Below are positions 32,495 through 47,414 of a DNA stretch of 64,000 bases, one piece after another. The position numbers and the translations under genes were made by a program. The notes beneath the pieces are model-generated. The model was not told the origin of the DNA, ran no database searches, and was given only the letters and a program-made list of their open reading frames with translations. Origin of the DNA: Denitratimonas yunnanensis (SeqCode) (GTDB lineage: Bacteria; Pseudomonadota; Gammaproteobacteria; Xanthomonadales; Xanthomonadaceae); NCBI GenBank assembly GCA_026410415.1, contig JAPMLR010000009.1:1-64000 (forward strand). Direction: 5' to 3'. Every line of letters starts with the position of its first letter. The first letter of the stretch is position 1.

Positions 32495-33388
32495 ATGTCC
32501 GCGCCCAATGCTTCTTCGTCCGCGTCGCCTCGGTTGTGGGCGGTCGCGCTGGCGCTGGCTGCGGTCTATGTGGTCTGGGGTTCGACTTACCTGGGTATCC
32601 GCTTTGCGTTGGAGGGCTATCCGCCATTCCTGCTCGGTGCCATCCGGATGGCATTGGCCGGCACCTTGATGTACGCCTTCCTGCGCTGGCGCGGCGTGCC
32701 AGCGCCGACGCGCAGCCAATGGAAGCAGTTGTGGTGGCTGTCGATCTTCATGGTGCTGCTCAGCAACGGTCTGGTGAACGTGGCCGAGCAGGAAGTGTCC
32801 TCCGGCATGGCGGCCGTGGCCGTGGCTTCGATGCCGCTGTGGGCGGCACTGTTCGCCTTTCTGCGTGGCGAACGGCCACGTCGCAACGAGTGGGTCGGAC
32901 TGGCGCTTGGCTTTGCCGGCGTGCTGTGGCTCAACGCGGGCACCGATCTCGCTGCGACACCCACCGGCATGATCGCGCTGCTGATCGCCCCCGTCGCCTG
33001 GGCCTGGGGATCGATCTGGAGCCGTGGGCGTGATTTGCCGACGCCCTTCATGTCCGCCGCCGGCCAGATGTTGACCGGCGGCGCCTGGATGCTCGGTGCG
33101 GCCCTGGTGACCGGTGAGCGCCTGACCGACTGGCCGCCATTGGATGCGACGCTGGCCCTGGGCTATCTGGTGACGTTCGGCTCGATCATCGGCTTCACCG
33201 CCTACATCTGGCTGCTGCACCACGTGCGACCGGCGCTCGCGACGAGTTACGCCTATGTCAATCCACCCATCGCCGTGCTGTTCGGCGTGCTGCTCGCCGG
33301 TGAGGCGTTCTCGCTGCACGAGCTGGCCGCCATGGGTGTGATCCTCGCCGGTGTGGCCATCATCACGCTCTCGCGCACCAAGCGCTGA
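32495..33388 (+). CDS. EamA-family (YedA-like) drug/metabolite exporter
   Basis: A 297-aa inner-membrane protein with about ten helices formed by two EamA repeats. The block VYVVWGSTYLGIRFALEGYP and the ending LHELAAMGVILAGVAIITLS are typical of YedA-like members. The substrate is unknown. The ATG at 32495 is chosen because a charged N-terminus then leads into the first helix. Confidence 0.88.
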   Translation: MSAPNASSSASPRLWAVALALAAVYVVWGSTYLGIRFALEGYPPFLLGAIRMALAGTLMYAFLRWRGVPAPTRSQWKQLWWLSIFMVLLSNGLVNVAEQEVSSGMAAVAVASMPLWAALFAFLRGERPRRNEWVGLALGFAGVLWLNAGTDLAATPTGMIALLIAPVAWAWGSIWSRGRDLPTPFMSAAGQMLTGGAWMLGAALVTGERLTDWPPLDATLALGYLVTFGSIIGFTAYIWLLHHVRPALATSYAYVNPPIAVLFGVLLAGEAFSLHELAAMGVILAGVAIITLSRTKR

Positions 33389-33419
33389 GGCCCGGGAGGT
33401 AATCGAGCAAGGGCCGGGC

Positions 33420-33425
33420 TAAAAT
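33420..33425 (+). promoter_or_regulatory. Possible -10 box of gap
   Basis: TAAAAT lies 59 bases before the gap start in the gap between the exporter and gap. No good -35 element is seen, which is common in this group. Confidence 0.33.
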
Positions 33426-33484
33426 GGCGGGCGCGCTGTTCTCGATGGCGCGTCCCCATCCCTTTTTCCCGGAGTAGTCCCGTC

Positions 33485-34498
33485 ATGGCAATCAAGGTCG
33501 CGATCAACGGCTATGGCCGCATCGGCCGCAACATCCTGCGTGCGCTGTACGAAGCCAACCGCACCAGCGAAATCCAGATCGTCGCGATCAACGACCTGGG
33601 CGATGCCAACACCAACGCGCATCTGACCCGAAACGACACCGCCCACGGCCGTTTTCCCGGCAACGTGACCGTGGATGGCGGTGATCTGATCGTCAATGGC
33701 GACCGCATCAAGGTCTGCGCCGAGCGTGACCCGGCCAAGCTGCCCTGGGGTGAACTCGGCGTGGACGTGGTGCTCGAATGCACCGGCCTTTTCACCAGCA
33801 AGGCCAAGGCTGGCGCGCACCTCACTGCCGGCGCCAAGAAGGTCATCATCTCCGCACCCGGCGGCAACGATGTCGATGCCACCATCGTTTACGGCGTCAA
33901 CCACGGCGTGTTGAAGGCCAGCGATACGGTCATATCCAATGCCAGCTGCACCACCAACTGTCTGGCCCCGCTCGCCAAGGTGCTGCATGACAGCATCGGC
34001 ATCGAACATGGTTTGATGACGACCATCCACGCCTACACCAACGATCAGGTGCTGACGGACGTCTATCACTCCGACCTGCGTCGCGCGCGTTCGGCCACGA
34101 TGAGCCAGATTCCCACCAAGACCGGCGCAGCGGCGGCCGTGGGCTTGGTGCTGCCGGAGCTCAATGGCAAGCTCACCGGGTTCTCGATGCGCGTGCCGAC
34201 GATCAACGTTTCCGTGGTGGACCTGTCCTTCGTCGCCTCGCGCGCCACCACCAAGGACGAGATCGATGCCGCGATCAAGGCCGCCAGCGAAGGCGCACTG
34301 AAGGGCATTCTCGGCTTCAATTCCGAGCCGCTGGTATCGGTGGACTTCAACCATGATCCGCACAGCTCGGTTTACGACAGCACGCTGACTCAAGTGATGA
34401 ACGGCACGCTTGTCAAAGTGCTGAGCTGGTACGACAACGAATGGGGTTTCTCCAACCGCATGCTCGACACCACGCTGGCCCTGATGGCGGCCAAGTAA
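33485..34498 (+). CDS. gap: Glyceraldehyde-3-phosphate dehydrogenase, type I
   Basis: It oxidises glyceraldehyde 3-phosphate to 1,3-bisphosphoglycerate in glycolysis and gluconeogenesis. The 337-aa protein has the NAD-binding [10 protein letters not shown] motif (7-16), an Asp in INDLGD (35-40) that favours NAD, and the catalytic SNASCTTNC with Cys155. The [18 protein letters not shown] block is the beta/gammaproteobacterial variety. The ATG at 33485 has a CCCGGAGTA site. A strong terminator follows. Confidence 0.95.
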   Translation: MAIKVAINGYGRIGRNILRALYEANRTSEIQIVAINDLGDANTNAHLTRNDTAHGRFPGNVTVDGGDLIVNGDRIKVCAERDPAKLPWGELGVDVVLECTGLFTSKAKAGAHLTAGAKKVIISAPGGNDVDATIVYGVNHGVLKASDTVISNASCTTNCLAPLAKVLHDSIGIEHGLMTTIHAYTNDQVLTDVYHSDLRRARSATMSQIPTKTGAAAAVGLVLPELNGKLTGFSMRVPTINVSVVDLSFVASRATTKDEIDAAIKAASEGALKGILGFNSEPLVSVDFNHDPHSSVYDSTLTQVMNGTLVKVLSWYDNEWGFSNRMLDTTLALMAAK

Positions 34499-34530
34499 TC
34501 CGGAGCGCATGACGCGCTCCCATAACGAAA

Positions 34531-34562
34531 AAGCGCGGCCCATCTGGCCGCGCTTTTTTTGT
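34531..34562. terminator. Intrinsic terminator between gap and bioC
   Basis: AAGCGCGGCC (34531-34540), loop CATCT, GGCCGCGCTT (34546-34555) followed by a run of T. An A-run on the left side makes it usable in both directions, serving convergent gap and the bio operon. Confidence 0.9.
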
Positions 34563-34595
34563 TTCTCGCGTGCGTCTGGCCCCGCGTATCCCGGC

Positions 34596-35480
34596 TCACT
34601 GCTTCCGTCGAATCGGAATCCGCGACAGCGGCACCGCAGCCAGATCGCCGCCGCCGCTGCGTACGGGTTGCCCGGGCTCGGGTGCATAACCATGCGCATA
34701 AAACACTTCATACGTCGCCGGCAGCAGACCATCAGGACGACGGAAGATTTCATAGGCGGCAATCGCACCTGCCAGACGCGACTTGCCGGTGAGTCCACGG
34801 CGGCGATCGACGACGGCGTTGCCGGCACCGATGCCCTGGAGGTCACGCATCAGGTCGATCGCTTTGGGGTAGGTCAGCGTGAAGCGATCAGTATCGAGGA
34901 CCGGATCTCGGAAGCCACCGGCGAGCATGGCATCGCCGATGTGCTGGATCGGGGTGAAGTCGCTGACGTGCGGCGCGGCATCGACGCTGGCGAAAGCGCT
35001 GCGCAGTTCATGCAGGGTCTGCGGGCCGAAACTCGAACACGCAAGAAAGCCGCCGGGGGCCAGCACGTTGCGCCACTGGGCCATCAACGCCGGAATCTCC
35101 TCGATCCATTGCATGCAAAGGTTGGAGAAAACGAGATCGAAGCTGCCGGGAGCAAAGGGCAACGCACGCGTGTCGGCACACACCGTGGCATGGCGCGGCC
35201 GCCACAGGCCTGCGGAACGTTTCGCCACGCGCAGCATCGGCAAGGCCAGATCCAATGCCACCACCTGAGCCTTGGGCCAACGCTTCTTGAGCGAGCGACT
35301 GGCCGTGCCGGGGCCGCAGCCGACATCCAGAATGCGTGACGGTGGCGTGGTCACGTAGTCCAACCGTTCCAGCAAGCGAGCTTCCACCTCGTGTTGCAGG
35401 ACCGCGCGTTCGCCGTAGGCGGTCGCGGCGCGACCGAAGCTGCGGCGAACGTGCTGGAGATCAAACGTGCTGGAAATCAT
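34596..35480 (-). CDS. bioC: Malonyl-ACP O-methyltransferase BioC
   Basis: BioC methylates malonyl-ACP so that the fatty-acid machinery can build the pimeloyl chain of biotin. The 294-aa protein begins DLQHVRRSFGRAATAYGER, the usual BioC start, and has SAM motif I RILDVGCGPGTASRSL (about 49-64) and the acidic motif II VVALDLALPML. It is the last gene of bioBFHC and overlaps bioH by 4 bases. The C-terminus is somewhat longer than in E. coli (about 251 aa). Confidence 0.92.
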   Translation of the reverse strand: MISSTFDLQHVRRSFGRAATAYGERAVLQHEVEARLLERLDYVTTPPSRILDVGCGPGTASRSLKKRWPKAQVVALDLALPMLRVAKRSAGLWRPRHATVCADTRALPFAPGSFDLVFSNLCMQWIEEIPALMAQWRNVLAPGGFLACSSFGPQTLHELRSAFASVDAAPHVSDFTPIQHIGDAMLAGGFRDPVLDTDRFTLTYPKAIDLMRDLQGIGAGNAVVDRRRGLTGKSRLAGAIAAYEIFRRPDGLLPATYEVFYAHGYAPEPGQPVRSGGGDLAAVPLSRIPIRRKQ

Positions 35481-36253
35481 TCGACGACATTCCTTGTTTC
35501 AACATTCATCAACCCGGAAAGCGCCCGCGCCACCGCGTCCGCCTCGGACAGGAACGGCATGTGGCCGCTGTCCAGCTCAAGATATCGCGCCTCAGGCGCC
35601 CTCGCTGCCGCCCAACGCATCGCCTGAGGCGGCACCAGGCGGTCGCGTCGGCCGGCAATCCACAGCGACGGCCGCGAGAGCGTCGGCAAGGCGATCCGCC
35701 AATCGCTGTGCTGCAAAAGATCGAGACCCTGGCGCAAGGAATCCAGCGCCGGCGCGCCATGCTCGAACGCGCTCGTGCGCAACGCGTCCATGTCCATCGT
35801 GGCGCGCACCGAACCCATGGCCTCCAGCGCCAGAAAACGCTCCACGGTCGCGCGGAAATCGCGCTCCAGCCCGAGGGCGAACTGTTCGAACACCGTACCC
35901 GGGACACCGTGACGCCAATCGGCCGCGTCGACGAAGCGCGGGCTCGATGCCATGACGGCAATGGCGCGAAGGTGTTCGGGAATTCGATGGGCCGCCTCCA
36001 GCGCGATCAACCCGCCGAGCGACCAGCCGACCCACACCGCACCGGTCGGAATGCGCTCGATCAACGTGGAGAGGATGCGCTGGGGATCCAGGCGGGTGTC
36101 CTCGCGGCTGCGACCGTGACCGGGGAGATCGACCAAGTGCACCTGGAAGCGTGTGGCCAGCCGTTCGGTGAGCGGCGCGAACACGCCCGAGTGCATCGCC
36201 CAGCCATGAATCAGCACCAGCGGCGCGCCAGCGCCGATCGTTTCGATGTGCAA
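35477..36253 (-). CDS. bioH: Pimeloyl-ACP methyl ester esterase BioH
   Basis: BioH removes the methyl group from pimeloyl-ACP methyl ester, ending chain elongation. The 258-aa alpha/beta hydrolase has HGWAMHSGVF near the oxyanion region, nucleophile elbow GWSLGG (Ser78), Asp204 and His231 in DSGHMPF. It starts 6 bases after bioF. Confidence 0.93.
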   Translation of the reverse strand: MHIETIGAGAPLVLIHGWAMHSGVFAPLTERLATRFQVHLVDLPGHGRSREDTRLDPQRILSTLIERIPTGAVWVGWSLGGLIALEAAHRIPEHLRAIAVMASSPRFVDAADWRHGVPGTVFEQFALGLERDFRATVERFLALEAMGSVRATMDMDALRTSAFEHGAPALDSLRQGLDLLQHSDWRIALPTLSRPSLWIAGRRDRLVPPQAMRWAAARAPEARYLELDSGHMPFLSEADAVARALSGLMNVETRNVVE

Positions 36254-36259
36254 CGTCGA

Positions 36260-37468
36260 CTACTCCCCGGCCAATCGCCGCGCGACGCCCGCCAATGCAT
36301 CGAGCAGCGCGTCGACGTCGGCTTCGCTGTGCAACGCATTCAGCGTGACGCGCAGTCGCGCACGCCCCTCGGGCACGGTCGGCGGCCGGATCGCGCCGAC
36401 GAAGAATCCAGCCTTCTCGAGCTGCCTGGCGGCCGCCAACGCCGCGGTGTTGGAGCCGATGACGATGGGCTGGATCGGGGTACTGGAATCCATCAGCCCC
36501 ACGCCGATCTGCTGCGCACCGCGCCGGAAGCGTGCGACCAATCCCGCCAACTTGAAGCGCCGCCACGGCTCGCGACGCGCGATCGCCAAGGCACTTCGCG
36601 CCGCTGCCGCCAATGCCGGTGGCAACGCCGTGGTGTAGATGTAAGGGCGCGCGCTATCGGCGATTGCCTCGATCAGCGCCGCCTGGCCCACCAGCACCGC
36701 GCCCGCACCGCCAAGCGCTTTTCCGAGAGTGATCAGTTGCAGCGGAACCTCGTTCACGCTCAACCCGCTGTGCGCGACACTGCCGCAACCATCCGGCCCG
36801 AGAACGCCGGCACCGTGCGCGTCGTCGACGTAGAAGGTGGCGTTCTCGGCGCGGGCCAGCACGGCCAGTATCTTCAGTGGCGCGATGTCACCGTCCATGC
36901 TGAACACGCCATCGGTCGCCAGCAACGCGGCTGCCGCCGGCTGGCTGCGCAACTGACGCAACGCGCCATCGGGCAACGCATGCGGGTAGCGCTTGAGCTC
37001 TGCGCCAGCGAGGCGCGCGGCGTCAATCAGGCTGGCATGGTTGAGCTTGTCCTGGACGCAGAGATCGCCCTCGCGTAGCAGCGTCTGCACCACGGCGAGA
37101 TTGGCGAGGTAGCCAGAACTGAACAACAGCGCGCGCGGGTAGCCCTGCCACTCGGCGATCGCCTCCTCCAACTCCCGATGCTCGCGGTAGTGCCCGCACA
37201 CCAGATGCGAGGCCCCGGCGCCGACACCACGCCACGCGGCACATTCCTGCAATGCGGCCACCACCTCGGGATGTTGTGACAAGCCCAGGTAATCGTTGCT
37301 GCAGAAGTTGCGCAGCACTTGTCCGTCCACTTCGATGGCGATGCCTTCGCGCGCGCCGATCTCGCGGCTGCGGCGTTCCAGCCCCGCACGCGCCCGTGCG
37401 GCACGCTCGACAGCAAGTCGCGATAGCAAGCCTGGCCGGACGACGCGCTCGCGCGGGCCGGCGGACAC
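36260..37468 (-). CDS. bioF: 8-amino-7-oxononanoate synthase BioF
   Basis: This PLP enzyme condenses pimeloyl-ACP with alanine. The 402-aa protein contains [13 protein letters not shown] near residue 70, [24 protein letters not shown] and the PLP-lysine block [15 protein letters not shown]. Its start directly abuts the bioB stop with no gap, so the pair is coupled. Confidence 0.94.
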   Translation of the reverse strand: MSAGPRERVVRPGLLSRLAVERAARARAGLERRSREIGAREGIAIEVDGQVLRNFCSNDYLGLSQHPEVVAALQECAAWRGVGAGASHLVCGHYREHRELEEAIAEWQGYPRALLFSSGYLANLAVVQTLLREGDLCVQDKLNHASLIDAARLAGAELKRYPHALPDGALRQLRSQPAAAALLATDGVFSMDGDIAPLKILAVLARAENATFYVDDAHGAGVLGPDGCGSVAHSGLSVNEVPLQLITLGKALGGAGAVLVGQAALIEAIADSARPYIYTTALPPALAAAARSALAIARREPWRRFKLAGLVARFRRGAQQIGVGLMDSSTPIQPIVIGSNTAALAAARQLEKAGFFVGAIRPPTVPEGRARLRVTLNALHSEADVDALLDALAGVARRLAGE

Positions 37469-38476
37469 TCAGGCTGCCTCGACCGAGGCGCACACCGGCG
37501 CATGCACGGTGCCGGATCGTTCCTCCTTCTCGAGTGCGCAGATCCCCAGGCGCGCGAACAGCGCACGGTCGCGGTCCATCTGCGGATTGGCGGTCGTCAG
37601 GAGTTTCTCGCCGTAAAAGATGGAGTTCGCGCCGGCCAGGAAACACAGTGCCTGCAATTCATCGCTCATCTGCTCGCGTCCGGCGGACAACCGTACCCAC
37701 GACGCCGGCATCAGCAGCCGCGCCACGGCGATGGTGCGGACGAACTCGAACGGGTCCAGCGCCCGTGTGCCGGCCAACGGGGTGCCCTGCACCTGCACCA
37801 GCAGATTGATCGGCACCGATTCGGGGTGTTCGGGCAGGTTCGCCAGCGTCTGCAGCAACCCGGCACGCTGTTCGCGGCTTTCGCCCATTCCCACGATGCC
37901 ACCGCAACAGGTTTTCATGCCGGCGGCACGCACGTTGGCCAGCGTGTCCAGGCGATCCTGATAGGTGCGAGTGCCGATCACCGAGTCATAGAACTCCGGC
38001 GCCGTATCGAGGTTGTGGTTGTAGTAGTCCAAGCCGGCCTCTTTCAGCGTGTCCGCCTGGGTGGCGCTGAGCATGCCCAGCGTGGCGCAGGTTTCCAGCC
38101 CGAGCGCACGCACGCCGCGCACCATCTCGGCGACTTTCTCGACATCGCGATCCTTCGGCGAACGCCACGCCGCGCCCATGCAGAATCGCGTTGCCCCGGC
38201 CGCCCGTGCCTCCTGCGCGCGTGCCAGCACGGCATCGATATCCATCAGCTTCTGCGCCTTCAGCCCGGTGTCGTGACGTGCCGACTGCGGGCAGTAACCG
38301 CAATCCTCGGGGCATCCACCCGTTTTGATCGACAACAGCGTCGACACCTGCACCTGCGACGGATCGAACCGCTCGCGGTGCACGCTCGCGGCGCGGAACA
38401 TCAGCTCGGAGAAAGGCAGATCGAACAGCGCGAGCACATCCTCGCGACTGTAGTCATGACGCAACGGGGTGGACAT
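37469..38476 (-). CDS. bioB: Biotin synthase BioB
   Basis: A radical-SAM enzyme inserting sulfur into dethiobiotin. The 335-aa protein has the cluster motif CPEDCGYC (about 48-55) preceded by [10 protein letters not shown], and later blocks [13 protein letters not shown] and [12 protein letters not shown]. The ATG at 38476 ([10 protein letters not shown]) is used, with GGAG 10 bases upstream; the frame also allows 11 further residues. First gene of bioBFHC and divergent from comF, 60 bases away. No BirA-type operator is evident. bioA and bioD are not in the window. Confidence 0.95.
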   Translation of the reverse strand: MSTPLRHDYSREDVLALFDLPFSELMFRAASVHRERFDPSQVQVSTLLSIKTGGCPEDCGYCPQSARHDTGLKAQKLMDIDAVLARAQEARAAGATRFCMGAAWRSPKDRDVEKVAEMVRGVRALGLETCATLGMLSATQADTLKEAGLDYYNHNLDTAPEFYDSVIGTRTYQDRLDTLANVRAAGMKTCCGGIVGMGESREQRAGLLQTLANLPEHPESVPINLLVQVQGTPLAGTRALDPFEFVRTIAVARLLMPASWVRLSAGREQMSDELQALCFLAGANSIFYGEKLLTTANPQMDRDRALFARLGICALEKEERSGTVHAPVCASVEAA

Positions 38477-38536
38477 CAGGCAGTCGCTCCAACGGGGCGC
38501 CGGTGGCAAAGTGCGGGAAGTCTGGAAACCCTACCG

Positions 38537-39256
38537 ATGCCTGTCAACCTCGACACCCCACCTCCGATCCCGCTGCGCGAACGGTTGTCGCACTGGCTGC
38601 TGCCGCCGCGCTGTCTCGCGTGCGGTGATCCGGCGCGACAATTCGACCTGTGCGACGCGTGCATCGCCAACCTGCCCGACAACCGGGTGGCCTGCCCGTG
38701 CTGTGCCCTGCCTCTCGCGGCGTCGGCGCCCGTCTGTGGCGAATGTCTGGCCGCCACACCACCGTTCTCGCAAGGCATCGCCCCATGGCGTTACGAAGGC
38801 GTGATCGCACACCTGCTCCCCCGCTTGAAATTCCAGCGCGAACTGGCGGTGGCGCACGTGCTCGGCACGCTGTTGGCGCAGCGCTTCGATGACTGGGATG
38901 GCCGGGATGGCATCACCTGCGTTGTTCCCATTCCGCTGCACCACAGTCGGCTGGCGCAGCGCGGCTACAACCAGGCGCTCGAACTGGCCCGCCCGCTGGC
39001 GCGTGCGCGCAATCTGGTCATCGACACCACACTGCTGGCGCGCCGACGCGCGACCGCGCCACAAACCGATCTGGATGCCGCGGCCCGCCGGCGCAACCTC
39101 CGCGGCGCCTTCAGTGCCGCACCGGCGAACGGACACACCGTGCTGCTCGTGGACGACGTGATCACCACCGGCGCCACCGTGCGCGAAGCCGCACACACGC
39201 TGATGCGCGCCGGCGCCAACGAGGTTCGCGTGTTGGCGATTTCGCGGGCGCCCTAG
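38537..39256 (+). CDS. comF: ComF family phosphoribosyltransferase-like protein
   Basis: A 239-aa protein with an N-terminal zinc-finger region (CLACG, LCDAC, CPCC, CGEC cysteine pairs) and a C-terminal PRTase domain with the PRPP loop LLVDDVITTGAT (about 202-213). Homologues (ComF, GntX) are needed for DNA uptake in naturally competent bacteria. The ATG at 38537 puts the cysteine-rich domain at the N-terminus. Its divergence from bioB is typical of Lysobacterales. Confidence 0.9.
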   Translation: MPVNLDTPPPIPLRERLSHWLLPPRCLACGDPARQFDLCDACIANLPDNRVACPCCALPLAASAPVCGECLAATPPFSQGIAPWRYEGVIAHLLPRLKFQRELAVAHVLGTLLAQRFDDWDGRDGITCVVPIPLHHSRLAQRGYNQALELARPLARARNLVIDTTLLARRRATAPQTDLDAAARRRNLRGAFSAAPANGHTVLLVDDVITTGATVREAAHTLMRAGANEVRVLAISRAP

Positions 39257-39323
39257 AGATTGCGCACCACCGCAATCCTGAGCTCGTCCGCCACAGCGCG
39301 CCGGCACGGCGAACGCGCCCTGA

Positions 39324-39329
39324 TAGAAT
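39324..39329 (+). promoter_or_regulatory. Possible -10 box of amn
   Basis: TAGAAT, 60 bases before the AMP nucleosidase start. The -35 region is poor. Confidence 0.3.
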
Positions 39330-39388
39330 CCACGCCACCCAACGACCCACTGACGGCCTGGACCGGCCGATACTTTGACGGACTTGAA

Positions 39389-40162
39389 ATGAAAGAAAAA
39401 GAAGACATCGTCGCCAACTGGCTGCCGCGTTACACCGGCGTACCGCTGGACCAGTTCGGCCAGCACATCCTGCTCACCAATTTCGGCGGCTACGTCGATC
39501 ATTTCGCCCGGATGATGGACGGCGAGGTGGTCGGCCGCGACCGGCCCATGCCCAGCTGCACCGTCGATGGCATCACCATGATCAACTTCGGCATGGGCAG
39601 CCCCAATGCCGCCACGATGATGGACCTGCTCTCGGCCATCGCGCCCAAGGCGGTGCTGTTCCTGGGCAAGACCGGCGGGCTGAAGAAGAAGAACCAGCTC
39701 GGCGATCTGGTCTTGCCGATCGCCGCGATCCGTGGCGAGGGCACGTCCAACGACTACCTGCTTCCGGAAGTGCCGGCGCTGCCGGCCTTCGCGTTGCAGC
39801 GCGCCGTGTCCACGATGATCCGCGACCTCGGCTACGACTACTGGACGGGTACGGTGTACACCACCAACCGGCGCGTCTGGGAACACGACGACGCGTTCAA
39901 GGAACGCCTGCGCCAGATGCGCTGCATGGCGGTGGACATGGAAACCGCGACGATCTTCGCGGCCGGCTTCGCCAACTCGATTCCTTCCGGCGCGTTGCTG
40001 CTGGTCTCGGACCAGCCGATGATTCCGGAAGGAGTGAAGACCGAGGCCAGTGATGCCAAGGTCACCACGCACTTCGTCGAGCGTCACATCCAGATCGGCA
40101 TCGAGGCGCTGAAGCTGATCCGCCGCAACGGCAAGTCGGTCAAGCACCTGCGTTTCGACTGA
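39389..40162 (+). CDS. amn: AMP nucleosidase
   Basis: It hydrolyses AMP to adenine and ribose 5-phosphate. The 257-aa protein corresponds to the catalytic, nucleoside-phosphorylase-like form: MKEKEDIVANWLPRYTG at the start, FGMGSPNAATMMDLLSAI and FLGKTGGL in the purine site, and AVDMETATIFAAGFAN for ribose binding. The larger E. coli enzyme has an extra N-terminal domain that is absent here. The ATG at 39389 is supported by family similarity at its first residues. Confidence 0.9.
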   Translation: MKEKEDIVANWLPRYTGVPLDQFGQHILLTNFGGYVDHFARMMDGEVVGRDRPMPSCTVDGITMINFGMGSPNAATMMDLLSAIAPKAVLFLGKTGGLKKKNQLGDLVLPIAAIRGEGTSNDYLLPEVPALPAFALQRAVSTMIRDLGYDYWTGTVYTTNRRVWEHDDAFKERLRQMRCMAVDMETATIFAAGFANSIPSGALLLVSDQPMIPEGVKTEASDAKVTTHFVERHIQIGIEALKLIRRNGKSVKHLRFD

Positions 40163-40174
40163 CACGACCGACCC

Positions 40175-40204
40175 ATGCCGGCCGCGACACCGCGCGGCCG
40201 GCAT
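40175..40204. terminator. Perfect hairpin between convergent genes
   Basis: ATGCCGGCCGCG (40175-40186), loop ACACCG, CGCGGCCGGCAT (40193-40204): a 12-bp perfect stem between amn and the SNF2 gene. It has no T-run. Confidence 0.5.
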
Positions 40205-40326
40205 CAGGACACATCGCGACACCTCCCTGCTTCCGGTGCACTTGCCGACGCGTGGACCCTGTGTCGAGCAGCATGCAACGGGCTGCACTGCACGAGGCAA
40301 ACTCGTGCCTCTCCGGCATCGCGGCG

Positions 40327-43746
<3,420 letters not shown>

Positions 43747-44015
43747 GCATCTGTCCCGCTGTCGGCAAGCCCAACCCGCGATTGTGCTGTATTGCCCCGC
43801 TCCCGACCACCCCGTCGCGAGCGGGGCCTGCAGTGGCAAGCTGTTGGTTGCGCCCCGGACGCGCGCATGCGGTGCATTCACGGGCCTGCCGCAGCCGTGT
43901 TGAGCGCACCGCGTTGCGTCACCGCTTGGCCCCACCGGCCCGATCCCCGACAATGGGCAATGTTTGACCCGCCGAACGCGACACCTCCCGTGCCGCGCAC
44001 CCTTGGAGAAACCTC

Positions 44016-45344
<1,329 letters not shown>

Positions 45345-45375
45345 GGCAACGTCGACCCTGAATGGGTCAGCAGAC

Positions 45376-45408
45376 AAGGCACCGCTGCAAGGCGGTGCCT
45401 TTTTCTTT
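45376..45408 (+). terminator. Intrinsic terminator after icd
   Basis: AAGGCACCGC (45376-45385), six-base loop, GCGGTGCCTT (45392-45401) with a T-rich tail, 31 bases after the icd stop. Confidence 0.92.
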
Positions 45409-45524
45409 CGAGTCCGTCTCGCCGACACGGCGGCTTACCTGTCATCGCGCCGTTCATTGCTTCAACGCATGCAGACAGTGCAGCGCGTTACCCTTTTCCT
45501 TCTTACTTTTCGCAGCGTCCACGC

Positions 45525-46625
45525 GTGACCGGCCCCGCTCCACTTCCCGATCGCACCATCGCCCCTTCGTGGCTTCCGACCGAGGACGCCGCGCAAGACG
45601 CGTTGTTCTGGCCATTCCGTCAAGGCCTGCTGGCGCTTCCGGACGCTCCGGTCCTGTTCCTGGGTGCACGACCGGGGGAATGGATGTTCACCCATCCGCC
45701 GGTGGACTGGCGGTGCGAGCAATCCTTCCTGCCGTTCGCGCAGGCACTTCGTGATCGGCACATCCGCGCCGATGCTCGCCTCGACGACGTGGGGTTTTCC
45801 CTGACTCTGGGCCTGCCGCCACGCCAGCGCGAAGAATCACGCGCACTGCTGGCGCGCGCGGTCCTGGCGACACGCGACGGCGGACGGGTGGTGTTTGCCG
45901 CGACCAATGCCGAAGGTGCGCGCTCACTGGAATCGGACCTGCGCGCCTTGGTCGGCACGGTGCAAAGCCAGTCCAAGTACAAAAGTCGCGTAGTCTGGGG
46001 CGAGGTCACTGCCGCGCAATGTGATCGCAGCCTGTTGACCGAGTGGGCGGCGTTCGACGCACCGTGCGAGGTCACGCATGGTGACATGCGGTTCTGGACG
46101 CGCCCGGGCCTGTTCGCGTGGGATCGCGTCGATCCTGCGTCGGCGCTGCTCGCAGAACATCTGCCCGCCTCGCTTTCCGGTGCAGTGGCCGACCTGGGTG
46201 CCGGCTGGGGTTATTTGTCACTCCAGGTGCTGCAACGCTGCCCGGACATCACTGTCGCCGATCTGTTCGAAGCCAACGCCCGCGCACTGGAGCCAGCGCA
46301 GCGTAACCTCGACCTTGCCTTGTCCGGACGAAGCAACACCATCGGCACGGTGCACTGGCACGACGTGACCTGCGGGCTGCCGCAAAGCTACGACATCATC
46401 CTCAGCAATCCGCCCTTCCATGTCGGCCGCGCGGACTTGCCGCAGCTGGGCCGCGCGTTTCTGCGCGTTGCCGCGGAGGCGCTGAACCCGCACGGACAAG
46501 TCTGGCTCGTTGCCAATCGCCACCTGCCCTACGAATCCTTGCTGGCCGAGTGCTTCGGTCAGGTGGACCACATCACAGCGCGCGACGGTTACAAAGTGAT
46601 CCGCGCGCGGGAGCCGAAACGATGA
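45525..46625 (+). CDS. RsmC-like rRNA (guanine-N2) methyltransferase
   Basis: A 366-aa class I SAM methyltransferase with a degenerate N-terminal half and a catalytic C-terminal half. The C-terminal half carries SAM motif ADLGAGWGYLSLQVL (about 219-233), the acidic VADLFEANARAL and the NPPFH motif (about 293-297) that marks base N-methylases. This two-domain layout matches RsmC/RlmG enzymes acting on guanines in ribosomal RNA. The start is GTG 45525. It overlaps the next gene by 4 bases (ATGA). Confidence 0.82.
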   Translation: MTGPAPLPDRTIAPSWLPTEDAAQDALFWPFRQGLLALPDAPVLFLGARPGEWMFTHPPVDWRCEQSFLPFAQALRDRHIRADARLDDVGFSLTLGLPPRQREESRALLARAVLATRDGGRVVFAATNAEGARSLESDLRALVGTVQSQSKYKSRVVWGEVTAAQCDRSLLTEWAAFDAPCEVTHGDMRFWTRPGLFAWDRVDPASALLAEHLPASLSGAVADLGAGWGYLSLQVLQRCPDITVADLFEANARALEPAQRNLDLALSGRSNTIGTVHWHDVTCGLPQSYDIILSNPPFHVGRADLPQLGRAFLRVAAEALNPHGQVWLVANRHLPYESLLAECFGQVDHITARDGYKVIRAREPKR

Positions 46626-47335
46626 AACTGGTGAAACTGATTGCCAACCTGGGATACGGCAGTCGCCGTGACGTGACCGCCATGTTCCGGGAGGGACGCA
46701 TCACCGACCCCGATGGTGAGGTGCTGTATGCCGATGACAAGGTGCCGCACGCCGACATCCACGTCGATGGCGAACCGCTTGATCCACCTCCGGGGTTGGT
46801 GATCGCGATGCACAAACCCGTCGGCTACACCTGTTCCACCCGCGATCCGTCGCGGCTGGTGTACGACCTGCTGCCACCTCGCTTCCGTTCGCGTAACCCG
46901 CTGTTGTCTACGGTAGGACGGCTGGACCGTGACACCTCCGGCCTGTTGCTGTTTACCGACGACGGCCAGCTGTTGCACCGGATCATTTCACCCAAGGCCA
47001 GCGTCCCCAAGGTGTACGAAGCCGAGCTGGCGGAAGATCTTCGTGGCGACGAAGCCGTACTTTTCGCCGCCGGCACCTTGCTGCTGGACGGAGAAACCAC
47101 GCCGCTGGTGCCGGCAAAGCTCGACGTGCTCGGCCCACGTCAGGCCCGCGTCGCCGTAACCGAAGGGCGCTATCACCAGGTACGTCGCATGTTCGCCGCC
47201 ACCGGCAACGCCGTCATCGCGCTGCAACGTTCGGCGGTCGGAGGGTTGCGCTTGGACGATCTCGGCCTGGATGCGGGAGAGTGGCGCGCGTTGAGTGCGG
47301 ACGAGATTGCGCGAGTGTTCGGTACAGGCGGGTAG
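46622..47335 (+). CDS. RsuA/RluE-type rRNA pseudouridine synthase
   Basis: A 237-aa protein with a short S4-like N-terminus (MKLVKLIANLGYGSRRDV) and the catalytic motif GRLDRDTSGLLLFTDDG with the Asp nucleophile (about residue 102). The HKPVGYTCSTRDPS loop and EGRYHQVRRMFAATGNAV block place it in the RsuA/RluE/RluF branch. It is coupled to the RsmC-like gene, suggesting a joint role in rRNA modification. Confidence 0.9.
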   Translation: MKLVKLIANLGYGSRRDVTAMFREGRITDPDGEVLYADDKVPHADIHVDGEPLDPPPGLVIAMHKPVGYTCSTRDPSRLVYDLLPPRFRSRNPLLSTVGRLDRDTSGLLLFTDDGQLLHRIISPKASVPKVYEAELAEDLRGDEAVLFAAGTLLLDGETTPLVPAKLDVLGPRQARVAVTEGRYHQVRRMFAATGNAVIALQRSAVGGLRLDDLGLDAGEWRALSADEIARVFGTGG

Positions 47336-47414
47336 GCGCTTGGCGCTCGCCAGCCATTTCGTCACCTTGATGCTGCGCGCCATCCAGGGCGCACAGCAAA
47401 AAACAAGGCGACGC